A stretch of 64,000 nt of DNA from the NCBI RefSeq assembly GCF_024347495.1, contig NZ_AP025490.1, forward strand, positions 1,860,001-1,924,000, in the 5' to 3' direction. The notes below the pieces were generated by a model that was given only the letters and a program-made list of their open reading frames with translations, was not told the DNA's origin and did not search any database. The position numbers were made by a program, and so were the translations under genes. Below are positions 17,842 through 27,064 of the stretch, in pieces; within the stretch, counting starts at the first letter, position 1; each line of letters starts with the position of its first letter. Source of the stretch: Vibrio gallaecicus (GTDB lineage Bacteria; Pseudomonadota; Gammaproteobacteria; Enterobacterales; Vibrionaceae).

Positions 17842-19584
17842 ATGTACACTCTTCGACCTTACCAAGCTGACTCTGTTAAATCGGTTATTCACTACTTCAG
17901 AAAACACCAAACTCCTGCTGTTTTAGTCTTACCAACAGGAGCAGGAAAAAGCTTGGTAATCGCTGAACTTGCCCGTCTAGCCAAAGGGCGAGTATTAGTT
18001 CTTGCTCACGTTAAAGAACTGGTTGAGCAAAACCACGCAAAGTACGAAGGGTATGACTTAAAAGGGGCTATTTTTTCGGCCGGTTTGGGACGGAAAGAAA
18101 CGGATCAACAAGTGGTGTTTGCTTCTGTTCAATCCGTAGTCAGAAATTTAGATTCCTTTTCAAACCAGTTTTCATTACTTGTTATTGATGAATGCCACCG
18201 CGTGCCAGATGAAAAAGGCAGTAGCTATCAAAAAGTCATAAGTCACTTAAGGGAAAATAACCCCGGAATCAAAGTGCTTGGGTTAACCGCCACCCCTTAT
18301 AGACTTGGCATGGGTTGGATTTATCAGTACCACACTCGTGGGCAAGTGCGCAGTGAAGAACCTCGTTTTTTCAAAGACTGCATTTTTGAACTACCCATTC
18401 GCTACCTTCTAGATGAAGGGTTTCTTACCCCTGCACGTATGATTGATGCACCAGTTTTAAGCTATGACTTCTCTCAGTTAAAACCTGCCAGTACTGGGCG
18501 ATACAAAGAAGCTGAACTGGATATGGTGATTGAGCAGTCTAAACGAGCTACCCCTCAAATCGTCGATCAAATCGTTCATCTTGCTCAAGACAAACTCGGC
18601 ATTATGGTATTTGCAGCCACAGTCCGACATGCACAAGAAATCCTGAGTTTATTGCCTGAAGGTGAAGCATCAATTGTTATAGGCGATACACCGACGCTGG
18701 AACGCGACCAAATCATTAACGATTTTAAGCAACGTAAAATCAAGTTTTTAGTGAACGTATCCGTATTAACGACCGGCTTTGATGCTCCGCACGTTGACCT
18801 TATCGCCATTTTAAGACCAACTGAGTCAATAAGTTTATACCAGCAGATTGTTGGTCGGGGCTTAAGACTTTCTGAAGGTAAAAAAGAGTGTTTGGTGCTC
18901 GATTATGCTGGTAACAGTTACGACTTATATCAGCCAGAAGTTGGGGATCCAAAACCAGATTCAGACAGCGAGATAATCACCATTCCCTGCCCGGCATGCG
19001 GATTCAACAATAACTTCTGGGGAAAACTAGACAGCAATGGCTTTTTGTTAGAACACTTTGGTCGTAAGTGCCAAGGCTATTTCACTGATGAAGAAACAGG
19101 CGAACGAGAGCACTGCGGCTACCGATTTCGAGCTAAATACTGTAATGAGTGCGGTGCCGATAACGACATTGCCGCAAGAATATGTCACGAGTGCGATGCA
19201 ACTTTAGTAGATCCTGATAAAAAGCTGAAAGAAGCCTTAAATCTAAAAGACGCATTAGTTTTCGAATGTTTAGAGATGGATTTAAATGTCTTCAAAGATG
19301 ATAAAGGAAAGTCACAACTTAAAGTGACCTACCGTGGCGAGAACCAAGCTCAAGTTCATGAGTTTTGGTCACTCACAACCAAAAAACAAAAACAGAACTT
19401 CAAAGATCAATTCGTTCGACCACATTTAGCTGACAGGCATCGACCTTTTGAAGAGGCTTCTCCAAGTAAAGTGGTATCAAACCAACACAGGTTCCGCCCA
19501 CCTCAATTTGTGATTGCACGAAAAGCAGGACGTTTTTGGAAAATGCGCGACAAAATTTTTGAAGACGAGCTTCAAGATCGCTAA
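17842..19584 (+). CDS. radD: DNA repair helicase-like ATPase RadD (YejH)
   Basis: A 580-residue superfamily 2 protein that follows E. coli RadD (586 aa) along its whole length. RadD helps process recombination intermediates and interacts with SSB and RecA. Motifs: YTLRPYQ (Q-motif-like), Walker A LPTGAGKS (about residue 31), DECH box (about 118), LTATP (about 154), VLTTGFDAPH and QQIVGRGLRL in the second RecA domain. C-terminal cysteine clusters (CPACGF, CNECGAD, CHECD) form a zinc-binding region. I start at the ATG at 17842 because MYTLRPYQ matches the family N-terminus; the frame is open to 17785. Confidence 0.9.
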   Translation: MYTLRPYQADSVKSVIHYFRKHQTPAVLVLPTGAGKSLVIAELARLAKGRVLVLAHVKELVEQNHAKYEGYDLKGAIFSAGLGRKETDQQVVFASVQSVVRNLDSFSNQFSLLVIDECHRVPDEKGSSYQKVISHLRENNPGIKVLGLTATPYRLGMGWIYQYHTRGQVRSEEPRFFKDCIFELPIRYLLDEGFLTPARMIDAPVLSYDFSQLKPASTGRYKEAELDMVIEQSKRATPQIVDQIVHLAQDKLGIMVFAATVRHAQEILSLLPEGEASIVIGDTPTLERDQIINDFKQRKIKFLVNVSVLTTGFDAPHVDLIAILRPTESISLYQQIVGRGLRLSEGKKECLVLDYAGNSYDLYQPEVGDPKPDSDSEIITIPCPACGFNNNFWGKLDSNGFLLEHFGRKCQGYFTDEETGEREHCGYRFRAKYCNECGADNDIAARICHECDATLVDPDKKLKEALNLKDALVFECLEMDLNVFKDDKGKSQLKVTYRGENQAQVHEFWSLTTKKQKQNFKDQFVRPHLADRHRPFEEASPSKVVSNQHRFRPPQFVIARKAGRFWKMRDKIFEDELQDR

Positions 19585-19657
19585 GCTGACTAGATTCACT
19601 TTCTATTCATCTTCGCTCTTTTATACTAATGAATATCGACCTAACCTTGGATCAGCT

Positions 19658-20050
19658 ATGTTAAGTAAACTAATGATTGCAACCTTACCTTTGCTTTGTG
19701 CCTTGCTGTTGCCTAACCTAGCAATGGCTAAAGACCATAATAATGGTCATGAACTCGTCCAGGATGTATATAAAGAAGGCACACGTATTGAGTTCGATGA
19801 AGATCAAGATGAAGTCTATGACGCAGTCAAAGATGGCTTAATCAAACCTTTTTCTGAGCTTTATGAAACGATTGAATCTCAATTGAACGGGCGAGTGATC
19901 AGAGTTGAACTGGAAGAAGATGACGATGAATGGGTATATGAACTCAAATTAGTCCATGACAACAACGTGATTAAAGTCGAATACAACGCGACAACGTTAG
20001 AAATGCTCGAAATCAAAGGTCGAAATTTACAAGATGTAATTAAAAAATAA
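19658..20050 (+). CDS. Periplasmic PepSY-domain protein
   Basis: A 130-residue exported protein. Residues 1-22 are a signal peptide (LMIATLPLLCALLLPNLAMA). The remainder is very acidic and ends in a PepSY domain (GRVIRVELEEDDDEWVYELKL), a fold thought to modulate proteases or two-component sensors in the periplasm. It is followed closely by an OmpR-type response regulator and a PhoQ-like kinase on the same strand, so I infer that it senses or tunes that system. The longer upstream frame lies within radD; the ATG at 19658 begins the signal peptide. Confidence 0.85.
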   Translation: MLSKLMIATLPLLCALLLPNLAMAKDHNNGHELVQDVYKEGTRIEFDEDQDEVYDAVKDGLIKPFSELYETIESQLNGRVIRVELEEDDDEWVYELKLVHDNNVIKVEYNATTLEMLEIKGRNLQDVIKK

Positions 20051-20142
20051 CGTGACCATCAGTGATAACAATAAAGCTAAAGCTGCAGTAACAATAACCT
20101 CAAGAACAATAAGCTCAAGCAGAAATAATTAATGGTATTAAT

Positions 20143-20802
20143 ATGAAAATCTTAGTGGTTGAAGACGATCCAAGTTTAGGTCAACAAATTATAAAAACGC
20201 TTGAAGGAGCTGACTGGGTACCAGAGCTTTCGCAAGATGGTATTGATGCACTTTACCGTGCGACTTCAGAAGAATGGGACGCGATTGTTCTTGATCTTGG
20301 TCTTCCAAAACTTGACGGTCTTACCGTACTTAAAGGTATTCGAGACGAAAACATCAATACACCGGTAGTCATTTTAAGTGCACGTGACACCTTGACTCAA
20401 CGTGTTGAAGGTCTCAATGCCGGAGCAGACGACTACCTAACTAAACCTTTTGAAATGGTTGAGCTTATTGCTCGTATCCGAGCTCAATTACGCCGAGCTT
20501 CAGGTAACGCCTCTCCTATACTACAAATGGGTGACTTAAGCTTAGATACAAGAAGCTCAAAAGTATTATGGCAAGGTCAAGCAGTAAGCTTAACGGCTTT
20601 AGAATATAAAGTAGTTGCGTACTTTATGCATAATGCTGACAAAGTCATTTCTAGAACCGAATTAGTCGAGCATATCTATAAACAAGATTTTGATCGCGAT
20701 TCTAATACCGTCGAAGTTTTTATTGGTCGTATCCGTAAAAAAATTGCCCCGAAGGTGATTAAAACCGTTCGTGGTCTTGGTTATCAACTTAACGTTGATT
20801 AA
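20143..20802 (+). CDS. OmpR/PhoP-family response regulator (CarR/VprA-like)
   Basis: A 219-residue two-component regulator. The receiver domain has the acidic pocket (VVEDD, residues 5-9), phospho-acceptor Asp in IVLDLGLPK near residue 51 and the conserved Lys in LTKPFEM near residue 101. The winged-helix DNA-binding domain follows (ALEYKVVAYFM, SNTVEVFIGRIRKKI, VRGLGYQL). It resembles V. cholerae CarR/VprA, which controls lipid A glycylation and biofilm, though I am going from memory of that sequence. It lies between a PepSY gene and the cognate kinase gene. Confidence 0.88.
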   Translation: MKILVVEDDPSLGQQIIKTLEGADWVPELSQDGIDALYRATSEEWDAIVLDLGLPKLDGLTVLKGIRDENINTPVVILSARDTLTQRVEGLNAGADDYLTKPFEMVELIARIRAQLRRASGNASPILQMGDLSLDTRSSKVLWQGQAVSLTALEYKVVAYFMHNADKVISRTELVEHIYKQDFDRDSNTVEVFIGRIRKKIAPKVIKTVRGLGYQLNVD

Positions 20803-20838
20803 TACCGAGTAAAGTCAACGAGTACAGTTTTGATAATG

Positions 20839-20867
20839 CCAATGAGCGTAGTAATAAATACGCTCAT
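20839..20867. other. Hairpin between response regulator and kinase genes
   Basis: An inverted repeat AATGAGCGTA / TACGCTCATT lies in the 112-base gap. It has no T-tract, so it may stabilise the upstream mRNA or reduce transcription into the kinase gene. Confidence 0.4.
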
Positions 20868-20914
20868 TACCCTAAACAACCACTATTTTCCTGCGCTGAT
20901 TAAAAGGATTCACC

Positions 20915-22270
20915 GTGCCGAAAGCCGCGCTCAGTAAACCAAACTTAAAAAATATCAGCTTAAAAAGCCGCTTGCTTCTCGCAGCGGCTTTTTGGCTTGG
21001 GGCAATGATCTTAGCGGCAGGTATTGGAATACCTAAACTCGTTAATGATTATCTTATTGATGATGTGAAACAGCAGCTGAATCTTACCCTAGATGAATTA
21101 ACCGCCAATATTGAAGTTGATAAAAACAATCAGCTTGTCATGCTTGAACGTCTTTCAGACCCAAGATTTTACCAACCTTATAGCGGCGTGTACTGGCGAG
21201 CAGCCACACAAGATCAAACACTCAGATCTCGATCCTTATGGGATAAGAATCTCTCTATCACTGACAAACCTATTCGCAAAGTGATCAAAGGGGCAAAGGG
21301 TGAGTCGTTAATCTACGTAGAACAAAACATTTACCTCCCCGAATTAGGTGACCCTGTCACTATAATTGTCGGTTTAGATGAAGACCCTCTAGAGTCAACA
21401 CTGCATAAACTCACCGGTCAGGTTTGGATAATCTTAGGCTTGCTCTTTATTGGCGTACTGCTTTTAATCGGAATACAGGTGAGTTGGTCCCTACTACCTT
21501 TAAATAAAATGCAGCGCGAACTTGCGATGCTCCGAAAAGGAGATCAGCAAGTTTTAAGCAACAATTACCCTAGGGAAGTTTCGCCATTAGTTTCTGACCT
21601 AAACGCCCTTCTCTTTCATTATCAAGAGTTACTAGAACGAGCACGAAACCATGCTGGCAACTTATCACATGCGTTAAAAACACCTCTTTCTGTTTTAAAA
21701 AATGAAATTGCATCGCTACCACAAGAGCAGCAAGAAAAACTCGCTCAGCCCGCTAATCAATTACAAGATCATATCGACTATCATTTAGGTCGAGCGCGCA
21801 TGGCTGGTGCTATGAATATCCTATCGGTAAAGTCTTCACCTTCTGAGCGTATAGACGCTATTTCTATGGCATTTGATAAAGTGTACGCAGCCAATGAGAT
21901 CACATTAATCAATGAGCTTGATTCTGAACTGGAAGTCGCGGTTGATCAGACCGATCTCGACGAAATGGTCGGTAATTTATTAGAGAATGCCTATAAATGG
22001 GCAAGCAGCATTATAAGAGTTCATTCAACTGAGCTTGAAAATGGCAACATTGAACTCATTATTGAAGATGACGGAACAGGCATACCTCCAGAGCAGCTTG
22101 AACAAGTCATTAAGCGAGGTGTAAGACTCGATGAGACCACTCCTGGAACTGGTTTAGGCTTGAATATCGTGAATGAAATGGCACACAGTTATCGCGGTAG
22201 CCTCGAATTGGCTGAAAGCTCGATGGGCGGCTTAAAAGCAACGTTGATACTGAATCAATTTAAAGGCTAA
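20915..22270 (+). CDS. Sensor histidine kinase (PhoQ-like; CarS/VprB-like)
   Basis: A 451-residue inner-membrane kinase and partner of the preceding regulator. Two membrane segments (about residues 20-42 and 167-190) flank a periplasmic sensor domain of about 120 residues. The linker (KMQRELAMLRKGD) precedes the H-box NLSHALKTPLSVL near residue 248, of the PhoQ type. The catalytic domain has an N-box (NLLENAYKWA), G1 (EDDGTGIP) and G2 (GTGLGLNIV). The start GTG at 20915 is preceded by AAAAGGA. The linkage with an exported PepSY protein suggests envelope or ion sensing, as in CarRS of V. cholerae, which responds to calcium. Confidence 0.88.
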   Translation: MPKAALSKPNLKNISLKSRLLLAAAFWLGAMILAAGIGIPKLVNDYLIDDVKQQLNLTLDELTANIEVDKNNQLVMLERLSDPRFYQPYSGVYWRAATQDQTLRSRSLWDKNLSITDKPIRKVIKGAKGESLIYVEQNIYLPELGDPVTIIVGLDEDPLESTLHKLTGQVWIILGLLFIGVLLLIGIQVSWSLLPLNKMQRELAMLRKGDQQVLSNNYPREVSPLVSDLNALLFHYQELLERARNHAGNLSHALKTPLSVLKNEIASLPQEQQEKLAQPANQLQDHIDYHLGRARMAGAMNILSVKSSPSERIDAISMAFDKVYAANEITLINELDSELEVAVDQTDLDEMVGNLLENAYKWASSIIRVHSTELENGNIELIIEDDGTGIPPEQLEQVIKRGVRLDETTPGTGLGLNIVNEMAHSYRGSLELAESSMGGLKATLILNQFKG

Positions 22271-22402
22271 GCTTTTGCTTTTCTTGTTTGGAAAAGTAAA
22301 TCTCAAAGCGTAGGTCAACTATATGAGCTTACGGTTCAGAGCTCACAAGCATAAAGCCTACAAAATAGATTCCAGCAAAACATAATCCAAGGAAGCATTT
22401 AC

Positions 22403-22437
22403 CAAAAAATGGCAGCGAATAATCGCTGCCATTTTTA
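22403..22437. terminator. Bidirectional terminator
   Basis: A perfect 14-bp inverted repeat (AAAAATGGCAGCGA / TCGCTGCCATTTTT) between the kinase gene and the convergent DedA-LssY gene. Confidence 0.88.
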
Positions 22438-22475
22438 TAATCACTTATTAAAGTTGTTTACTACGGACCGATCAT

Positions 22476-23732
22476 TCATCCACTTATTATCAGAATATTG
22501 CCATCTGTATAGTAATCATGCTCTTCATCCATAACTTCTTGCTGTACTAGCTGCTGCTTCTCGATGCGGATGTCTGGACGTTGTTGCTTAATTTGTTCTT
22601 CCAGCTTGTCTCGTTCTTTATCTACGTTAGGATCGATACTATGCAGAATCGTCATAATTCCAGAATATGACGTAAGTTTTAATCCATCATCATAGCTAAT
22701 TGCACCTAACCACAGTGGTTGTTTAGTTTCGGGTTGCACACCCACTTTCCACCAGCGAATATGGCTTCTTTTCATTAAAGTTCCAGGCAACTGGAAAGCC
22801 ATATCTTGCGGTTTTTTCTGCCAATATAAATCCGAAACAGGTGGAGTTTGACTGCGCAATAATGAAACATAGCCAGCAAATTCAATTTCATGTCTAGAGA
22901 ATGTTTTATTTTCTATCCAGCCAAGAGTATTCATTAAAGGTCTTGGAGTTTCGCCGATATACTGAATATTAATCGCTTGAGCATCATAATATGCTGACTT
23001 CCCAGGGAACGCTTTATAGCTTAATTCTGAGCTACTTTCAGATGCTTTAATCCTATTATTTACTTCGGTATTAAAGTCATCCGAGTACCAAAAAAAATGA
23101 GCATAATTGCAGTAAACAAGTAATGTCACTAACAAGACACTTACCTTTGCAAATAGATAACGCCAACGATATCTATAGCCAATAATGCCCATCAACGTCA
23201 CAAGCACTAATGCGAGTAAAGTAATTTGATGCTCGACAACAAAGATCTTTGCTTCATTCAATAGAGGAAAATGTTCAACACCATGCGCTAGAATTAAACC
23301 CCATATTATAAATTGCCCACCGCCAAGTATTAAGCCCACAATGGAAAACACACTAAAGCTTCGCCACTTCACTTTATGCGAACCCGCGATAAAAGGCACA
23401 ATCCAAGCAATCGGACCTAATAATCTGGCAAACATGATGATGTAGCTTCCTCGCTTTGACATTAAGTATCGGCAGCGAGCAATAAGACGCTTTGTTTTCG
23501 GCTGAACTAAGATAATTTTACGTTGAACTCTTTGCCCGCAATGTAAGCCGATAAAATAACTTAATTGGTCACCGACTAAACCACCTATCATGACAAATAG
23601 CACAGCAGACCAAGCACCTTGATACAACTGATAGCCTGCGGCTATAAAAAATGGCTCACCAGGAACAAACAGGTTGGGTCCAATCAGCGCATCTGCCAAC
23701 GCCCCCAGAAATAAACTGAACCCCTCAAACAT
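22476..23732 (-). CDS. DedA-family membrane protein fused to LssY-like domain
   Basis: A 418-residue fusion. Residues about 1-190 are a DedA/VTT domain with the family stretches FVPGEPFFIAAGY and MFARLLGPIAWIVPFIAGS, the latter holding the conserved re-entrant-helix arginine. DedA proteins flip or support recycling of phospholipid and undecaprenyl phosphate. After two or three further membrane segments, the C-terminal part (about residues 230-418) resembles the LssY C-terminal domain (YIGETPRPLMNTLGW, WWKVG, LWLGAISYDDGLKL). It is 8 bases downstream of a glycosyltransferase gene, so both may act on a membrane glycolipid. Confidence 0.8.
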   Translation of the reverse strand: MFEGFSLFLGALADALIGPNLFVPGEPFFIAAGYQLYQGAWSAVLFVMIGGLVGDQLSYFIGLHCGQRVQRKIILVQPKTKRLIARCRYLMSKRGSYIIMFARLLGPIAWIVPFIAGSHKVKWRSFSVFSIVGLILGGGQFIIWGLILAHGVEHFPLLNEAKIFVVEHQITLLALVLVTLMGIIGYRYRWRYLFAKVSVLLVTLLVYCNYAHFFWYSDDFNTEVNNRIKASESSSELSYKAFPGKSAYYDAQAINIQYIGETPRPLMNTLGWIENKTFSRHEIEFAGYVSLLRSQTPPVSDLYWQKKPQDMAFQLPGTLMKRSHIRWWKVGVQPETKQPLWLGAISYDDGLKLTSYSGIMTILHSIDPNVDKERDKLEEQIKQQRPDIRIEKQQLVQQEVMDEEHDYYTDGNILIISG

Positions 23733-23740
23733 AGTTCGCC

Positions 23741-24475
23741 CTATTGTTGCTGTTCGTTGTAATGACCGAACTTGTAGTCCATTTCGTTATTACGCATTTC
23801 ACCAAAAAACATGCGTCTCACATTCGCTTTTAAATAGGTACTACCCGTTTTAAACACGCCATCTTGATCAAGCCTTCGTGGGTCAAAACCAAACGTCATA
23901 TTTAAGAAACGGAAACGCCAGGTTTTGCTTGCTCGTTTTACATAGTCACAGTCTTCACATAAAACGATTTCTTCATCAAAGCCACCAATTTCATCATGTA
24001 CACGTTTCGTTGAAAAAATGCAGGCCCCTATTGCGGTTGGAAATACAAATTGCGTAGTGAACAGACCAATATTAAATAGCCCGTATCCCATTTTATGAAC
24101 CAAAGGTAAGTCTTTAGAGCTCATATATACGCCTGCTACTTCTAACTTTCTCTCTTCTAGCTCACCCAAAGCTCTCGCTAAGAAATTCTTATTTAAGCTA
24201 ACATCTGCATCAAGAAACAAAATTCTTGAGTACTTAGCTAGTGACGCCCCGGTGTTACGACCTAAACTGACACCACGCGTTTCCATTTTGTGTACCGTCA
24301 AAGATGGCAGAGCATTTTCATAAGCCAGCGCGACTTCCCTAGTATTATCTTCGCTGTTTGAATCGACCACTATCACTTCAAAGTCTTGGTGTGTTTGTTG
24401 GCTAAGCTCTTCCATCAATCGACCAATCCGTTTTTCTTCATTTAATGTAATGACTACAATGCTTACCGGTTCCAT
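23741..24475 (-). CDS. Family 2 glycosyltransferase
   Basis: A 244-residue GT-A fold glycosyltransferase. The N-terminal nucleotide-sugar site VSIVVITLNEEKRIGRL is clear, and the metal-binding DxD occurs in ILFLDADVSLN near residue 93; GGFDEEIVLCEDCDYVKRA supplies the catalytic ED region. There is no membrane segment. The upstream frame starts 8 codons earlier, but the ATG at 24475 has AGGTGA at the right spacing. It forms an operon with the DedA-LssY gene. The acceptor is unknown, perhaps a lipid carrier. Confidence 0.88.
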   Translation of the reverse strand: MEPVSIVVITLNEEKRIGRLMEELSQQTHQDFEVIVVDSNSEDNTREVALAYENALPSLTVHKMETRGVSLGRNTGASLAKYSRILFLDADVSLNKNFLARALGELEERKLEVAGVYMSSKDLPLVHKMGYGLFNIGLFTTQFVFPTAIGACIFSTKRVHDEIGGFDEEIVLCEDCDYVKRASKTWRFRFLNMTFGFDPRRLDQDGVFKTGSTYLKANVRRMFFGEMRNNEMDYKFGHYNEQQQ

Positions 24476-24699
24476 AACTTCACCTATCTTTCTGTTCATT
24501 TAATGTAGGTGTAGATTAGCGGCACTCGCCTTAATGAATGCTTAGCGGAATGTTCATATTCCATTCACCGAACAGGCGAATAATGAATTTCGATAAATAG
24601 CTTGAATCGGTAAAGAGCCTAAATTGGTCTAATGTTGGATAAAATGACAGCAGGTAAACTTTAATAATGTGTACTTAGTGATTAAACGCCCTCTCACTC
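24476..24699. other. Intergenic region upstream of the rplY promoter
   Basis: AT-rich sequence between divergent genes. I see no open frame; the promoter of the glycosyltransferase gene is expected near 24500-24560 on the minus strand. Confidence 0.4.
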
Positions 24700-24829
24700 T
24701 TGCTCCATTTATCTGAGAGTGTTAGTATCCGCGCTCGCTCAGACAGGAACTTCTTGTGTGAGTTTTACTACACTGACAAGGTCGCATTGTCGTGTGAAAT
24801 TAAAATTTTACTAATTTGAGAGTAAAACT
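24700..24829 (+). promoter_or_regulatory. rplY promoter and structured 5' leader
   Basis: A sigma70-type promoter is readable: TTGCTC (24700-24705), a 17-base spacer and TAGTAT (24723-24728). The transcript would carry about 95 bases of leader. A hairpin (CAC-T-GACAA / TTGTC-GTG, 24771-24794, one bulged T) lies 35 bases before the ATG. L25 leaders in gammaproteobacteria are known to bind L25 by mimicking 5S rRNA, so autoregulation is plausible here, but the match is by position and structure only. Confidence 0.5.
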
Positions 24830-25108
24830 ATGAAATTTGAAGCAGTAGTACGTACTGAACTAGGTAAAGGTGCGAGCCGCCGCCTACGTCACGCTGGTAA
24901 ATTCCCAGCTGTAATCTACGGTGGTGAAGAAGCAGCAGTATCTATCGAACTTGTTCACACTGACGTGATCAACCAAATGGATAAGCCTGAGTTCTACGAA
25001 GTAATCACTCTTGTGATTGACGGCGCTGAAGTTAAGGTTAAGCCGCAAGACGTTCAACGTCACGCGTTCAAGCCTAAAGTTGAGCACATGGACTTCATCC
25101 GTATCTAA
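24830..25108 (+). CDS. rplY: 50S ribosomal protein L25
   Basis: The short, single-domain form of L25 (92 residues; E. coli 94), which binds 5S rRNA in the large subunit. The N-terminal [25 protein letters not shown] is diagnostic. Codon use is strongly optimised, as expected for a ribosomal protein, and differs from its neighbours. It is preceded by a clear promoter and GAGAG ribosome site, and followed by a strong terminator. Confidence 0.97.
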   Translation: MKFEAVVRTELGKGASRRLRHAGKFPAVIYGGEEAAVSIELVHTDVINQMDKPEFYEVITLVIDGAEVKVKPQDVQRHAFKPKVEHMDFIRI

Positions 25109-25195
25109 TTCCCTACCAAGGAATAAAGATTGGATTAATCCAGCCTTCTGCATAGAAAAGATAAACGATCTTACCAGTCGTGAAATCTAAGAAAT

Positions 25196-25238
25196 TCGAA
25201 ACCCCGATGCTACCAACATCGGGGTTTCACCGTTTTTG
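25196..25238 (+). terminator. rplY terminator
   Basis: A perfect 12-bp GC-rich inverted repeat (GAAACCCCGATG / CATCGGGGTTTC) about 90 bases after rplY, followed by a short T-run. Confidence 0.8.
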
Positions 25239-25696
25239 AGCCCTCAAAAACGTCCACAACTTCTCGCAATACAATTGGTCTACACTCACCAGAGTGATCC
25301 GCTCAATCATTATTTGACTCTGCATGACAAGGTTCTACCCTACTTAGGACGATTGCTGCATGACTATACTTTGAATGCAAGTCACTTCACGGCGCAAGAT
25401 TCAAAGTGTTGTAATAAATTCGAGTTCAAGGGAAGCAGAGCGATGAAATATTTCATTGTACTTTCGAACCGTTTGTAATGCCCTTATCGCTTAAGAAGAG
25501 CTGAAACGACCGAACCATCGTACATAATTATTATCACGGTAAGGCAAGTAGCGGTTGTCTAGGTGCGGGGGTTAACAGAAGAGCCTTTAACCACCACTTT
25601 CCCAGGCTTGATAATTTTGATGCTCAGTGGGAGCTGAATAAGGGTCATGCGGCTCTGGTTAAAAATCTGCCGCTGGTTCTATTTACGCCAGAGTAA
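25236..25696 (+). pseudogene. Decayed coding sequence, family not recognised
   Basis: Two protein-like open stretches lie in tandem in different frames. The first, 25236-25478, includes NHYLTLHDKVLPYLGRLLHD. The second, 25505-25696, has no start codon and ends NKGHAALVKNLPLVLFTPE then TAA. Neither has a convincing ribosome site. Together they look like one gene broken by at least one frameshift and partial deletion. I do not recognise the ancestor. The segment lies between the rplY terminator and an unrelated convergent gene, consistent with a transferred and decaying insert. Confidence 0.35.
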
Positions 25697-25785
25697 ACCG
25701 ACTCTTACAACGAATCAGAGTCGGCTATCATAAACACTCATCCTATAGTACTGAATAGTTTAATAAGAAATGAGCTGGCGGCATG

Positions 25786-26670
25786 TTACCACTGCATTTC
25801 ACCTTTTATTACTTTTGCACTGAGCTCTAAATCACTTATATTTTTGAATTTAGGGTACGCTTCTTTCATTGATTCAGCTAATTCTGCAGAATTAGCCGCT
25901 TTAATCGCTGCATCTTCAAACTCACGAATATAAGATTGAGTGAACTTAACAGAACTCAAATCTTGAGTGCTTTTTCCAATATAATGACCCGGAATGATCT
26001 GTTTTGGATTGAGTGAAGCTAAGCCGTCTAGTGTAGTTAACCAATTGTCGCGAGAAGATGCAGTTTGATTATCCGCCATCCAAACGTGAACATTTTCATA
26101 GAGAATGACCCCACCAGCAACAGTCTTAAGCGATGGTATCCAAACAAAAGTATGTTTAGGGTCTATACCATCAAGCCCTATTATTTTTATGCTTTCCCCA
26201 TCAAGAGTAAGAGTATCTCCAGAAAGGATATCCGGCATAATGGTTTCTTTAGGAGCATTCTCACCAAGAATTGGTCCCCAATATGCTAGCTTCCCTTCAA
26301 TAGTTTCTTCAATATGCTTATACGACAAAGGAGAAGTAACAACCTTAGCCTTGGGATATGCAGCAGTAATGACGTCTAAACCGAAGTAGAAATCGGGATC
26401 TCCATGACTTATATAAATAGTTTTAAGCTCTTTGCCGCTGTCTTTGATCATTTTCAATACGCTTTGTGCATCATCACGCTGAAATTGTGCATCAATTAGT
26501 ACCGCTTCTTTGGGACCAGTAACGAGTGTCGAGGAAACCGGGAATAGACTTTTCTCTCCGGGGTTGAACACTTGAATTTTTAACTCTGCGGCTTGTGCTG
26601 CGTTAACCGAAAGTACCGTGGACGCGACTAACGCTATGACCTTAGTAAGTTGCTTAAATGAAATAGACAT
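25786..26670 (-). CDS. Exported MBL-fold metallo-hydrolase with variant motif
   Basis: A 294-residue metallo-beta-lactamase-fold protein with a signal peptide (about residues 1-27, ending VNAAQA). The usual HxHxDH metal site is replaced by YISHGDPDFYFG near residue 85, where the second His and last His are Asp and Phe. A later PGHYIGKS supplies the third-ligand His. Many proteins of this subfamily carry an HGDPDxYFG motif, so it may use an altered metal site rather than be inactive. The start is the ATG at 26670, with GGAG 9 bases upstream; the frame extends only to a TTG. Monocistronic; the function is unknown. Confidence 0.8.
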   Translation of the reverse strand: MSISFKQLTKVIALVASTVLSVNAAQAAELKIQVFNPGEKSLFPVSSTLVTGPKEAVLIDAQFQRDDAQSVLKMIKDSGKELKTIYISHGDPDFYFGLDVITAAYPKAKVVTSPLSYKHIEETIEGKLAYWGPILGENAPKETIMPDILSGDTLTLDGESIKIIGLDGIDPKHTFVWIPSLKTVAGGVILYENVHVWMADNQTASSRDNWLTTLDGLASLNPKQIIPGHYIGKSTQDLSSVKFTQSYIREFEDAAIKAANSAELAESMKEAYPKFKNISDLELSAKVIKGEMQW

Positions 26671-27064
26671 TGAATTGTTCTCCAAAAAGTGAATTCGTAA
26701 AAAGTATATGTTTACTATTCACCCCAATAAACACAGAAAACTGAACAACATTGTTTCACTATTCGAACAAATCATGTCCTTAAATGCAGACCATTCGTGC
26801 TTTATATGCCTAATCAAGCCATAAGCTTCATAGAAATTTACAGAGCACATAACTTTTAATGGGTTGGTTTTTAGCTTTATATGTACGGCTTAATACTCAT
26901 TGAGGTAACAAATTAGCTCGGTGTAAATAGAGCCCGTCGGTATCATTGATTTACAAAAGAGAAGCAAAATAGTTAAAGGAAAGTTCCGAGAAGCTATACA
27001 ATACTTGAGTTGCGAGATCGCAGCGTAGAATACTCATTCACAGAAAACCTTAAAGCAGTCACAT
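26671..27064. other. Intergenic region between divergent genes
   Basis: About 390 bases of AT-rich sequence between the MBL gene and the YcxB-like gene. I see no open frame or strong inverted repeat; it should hold both promoters. Confidence 0.4.
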
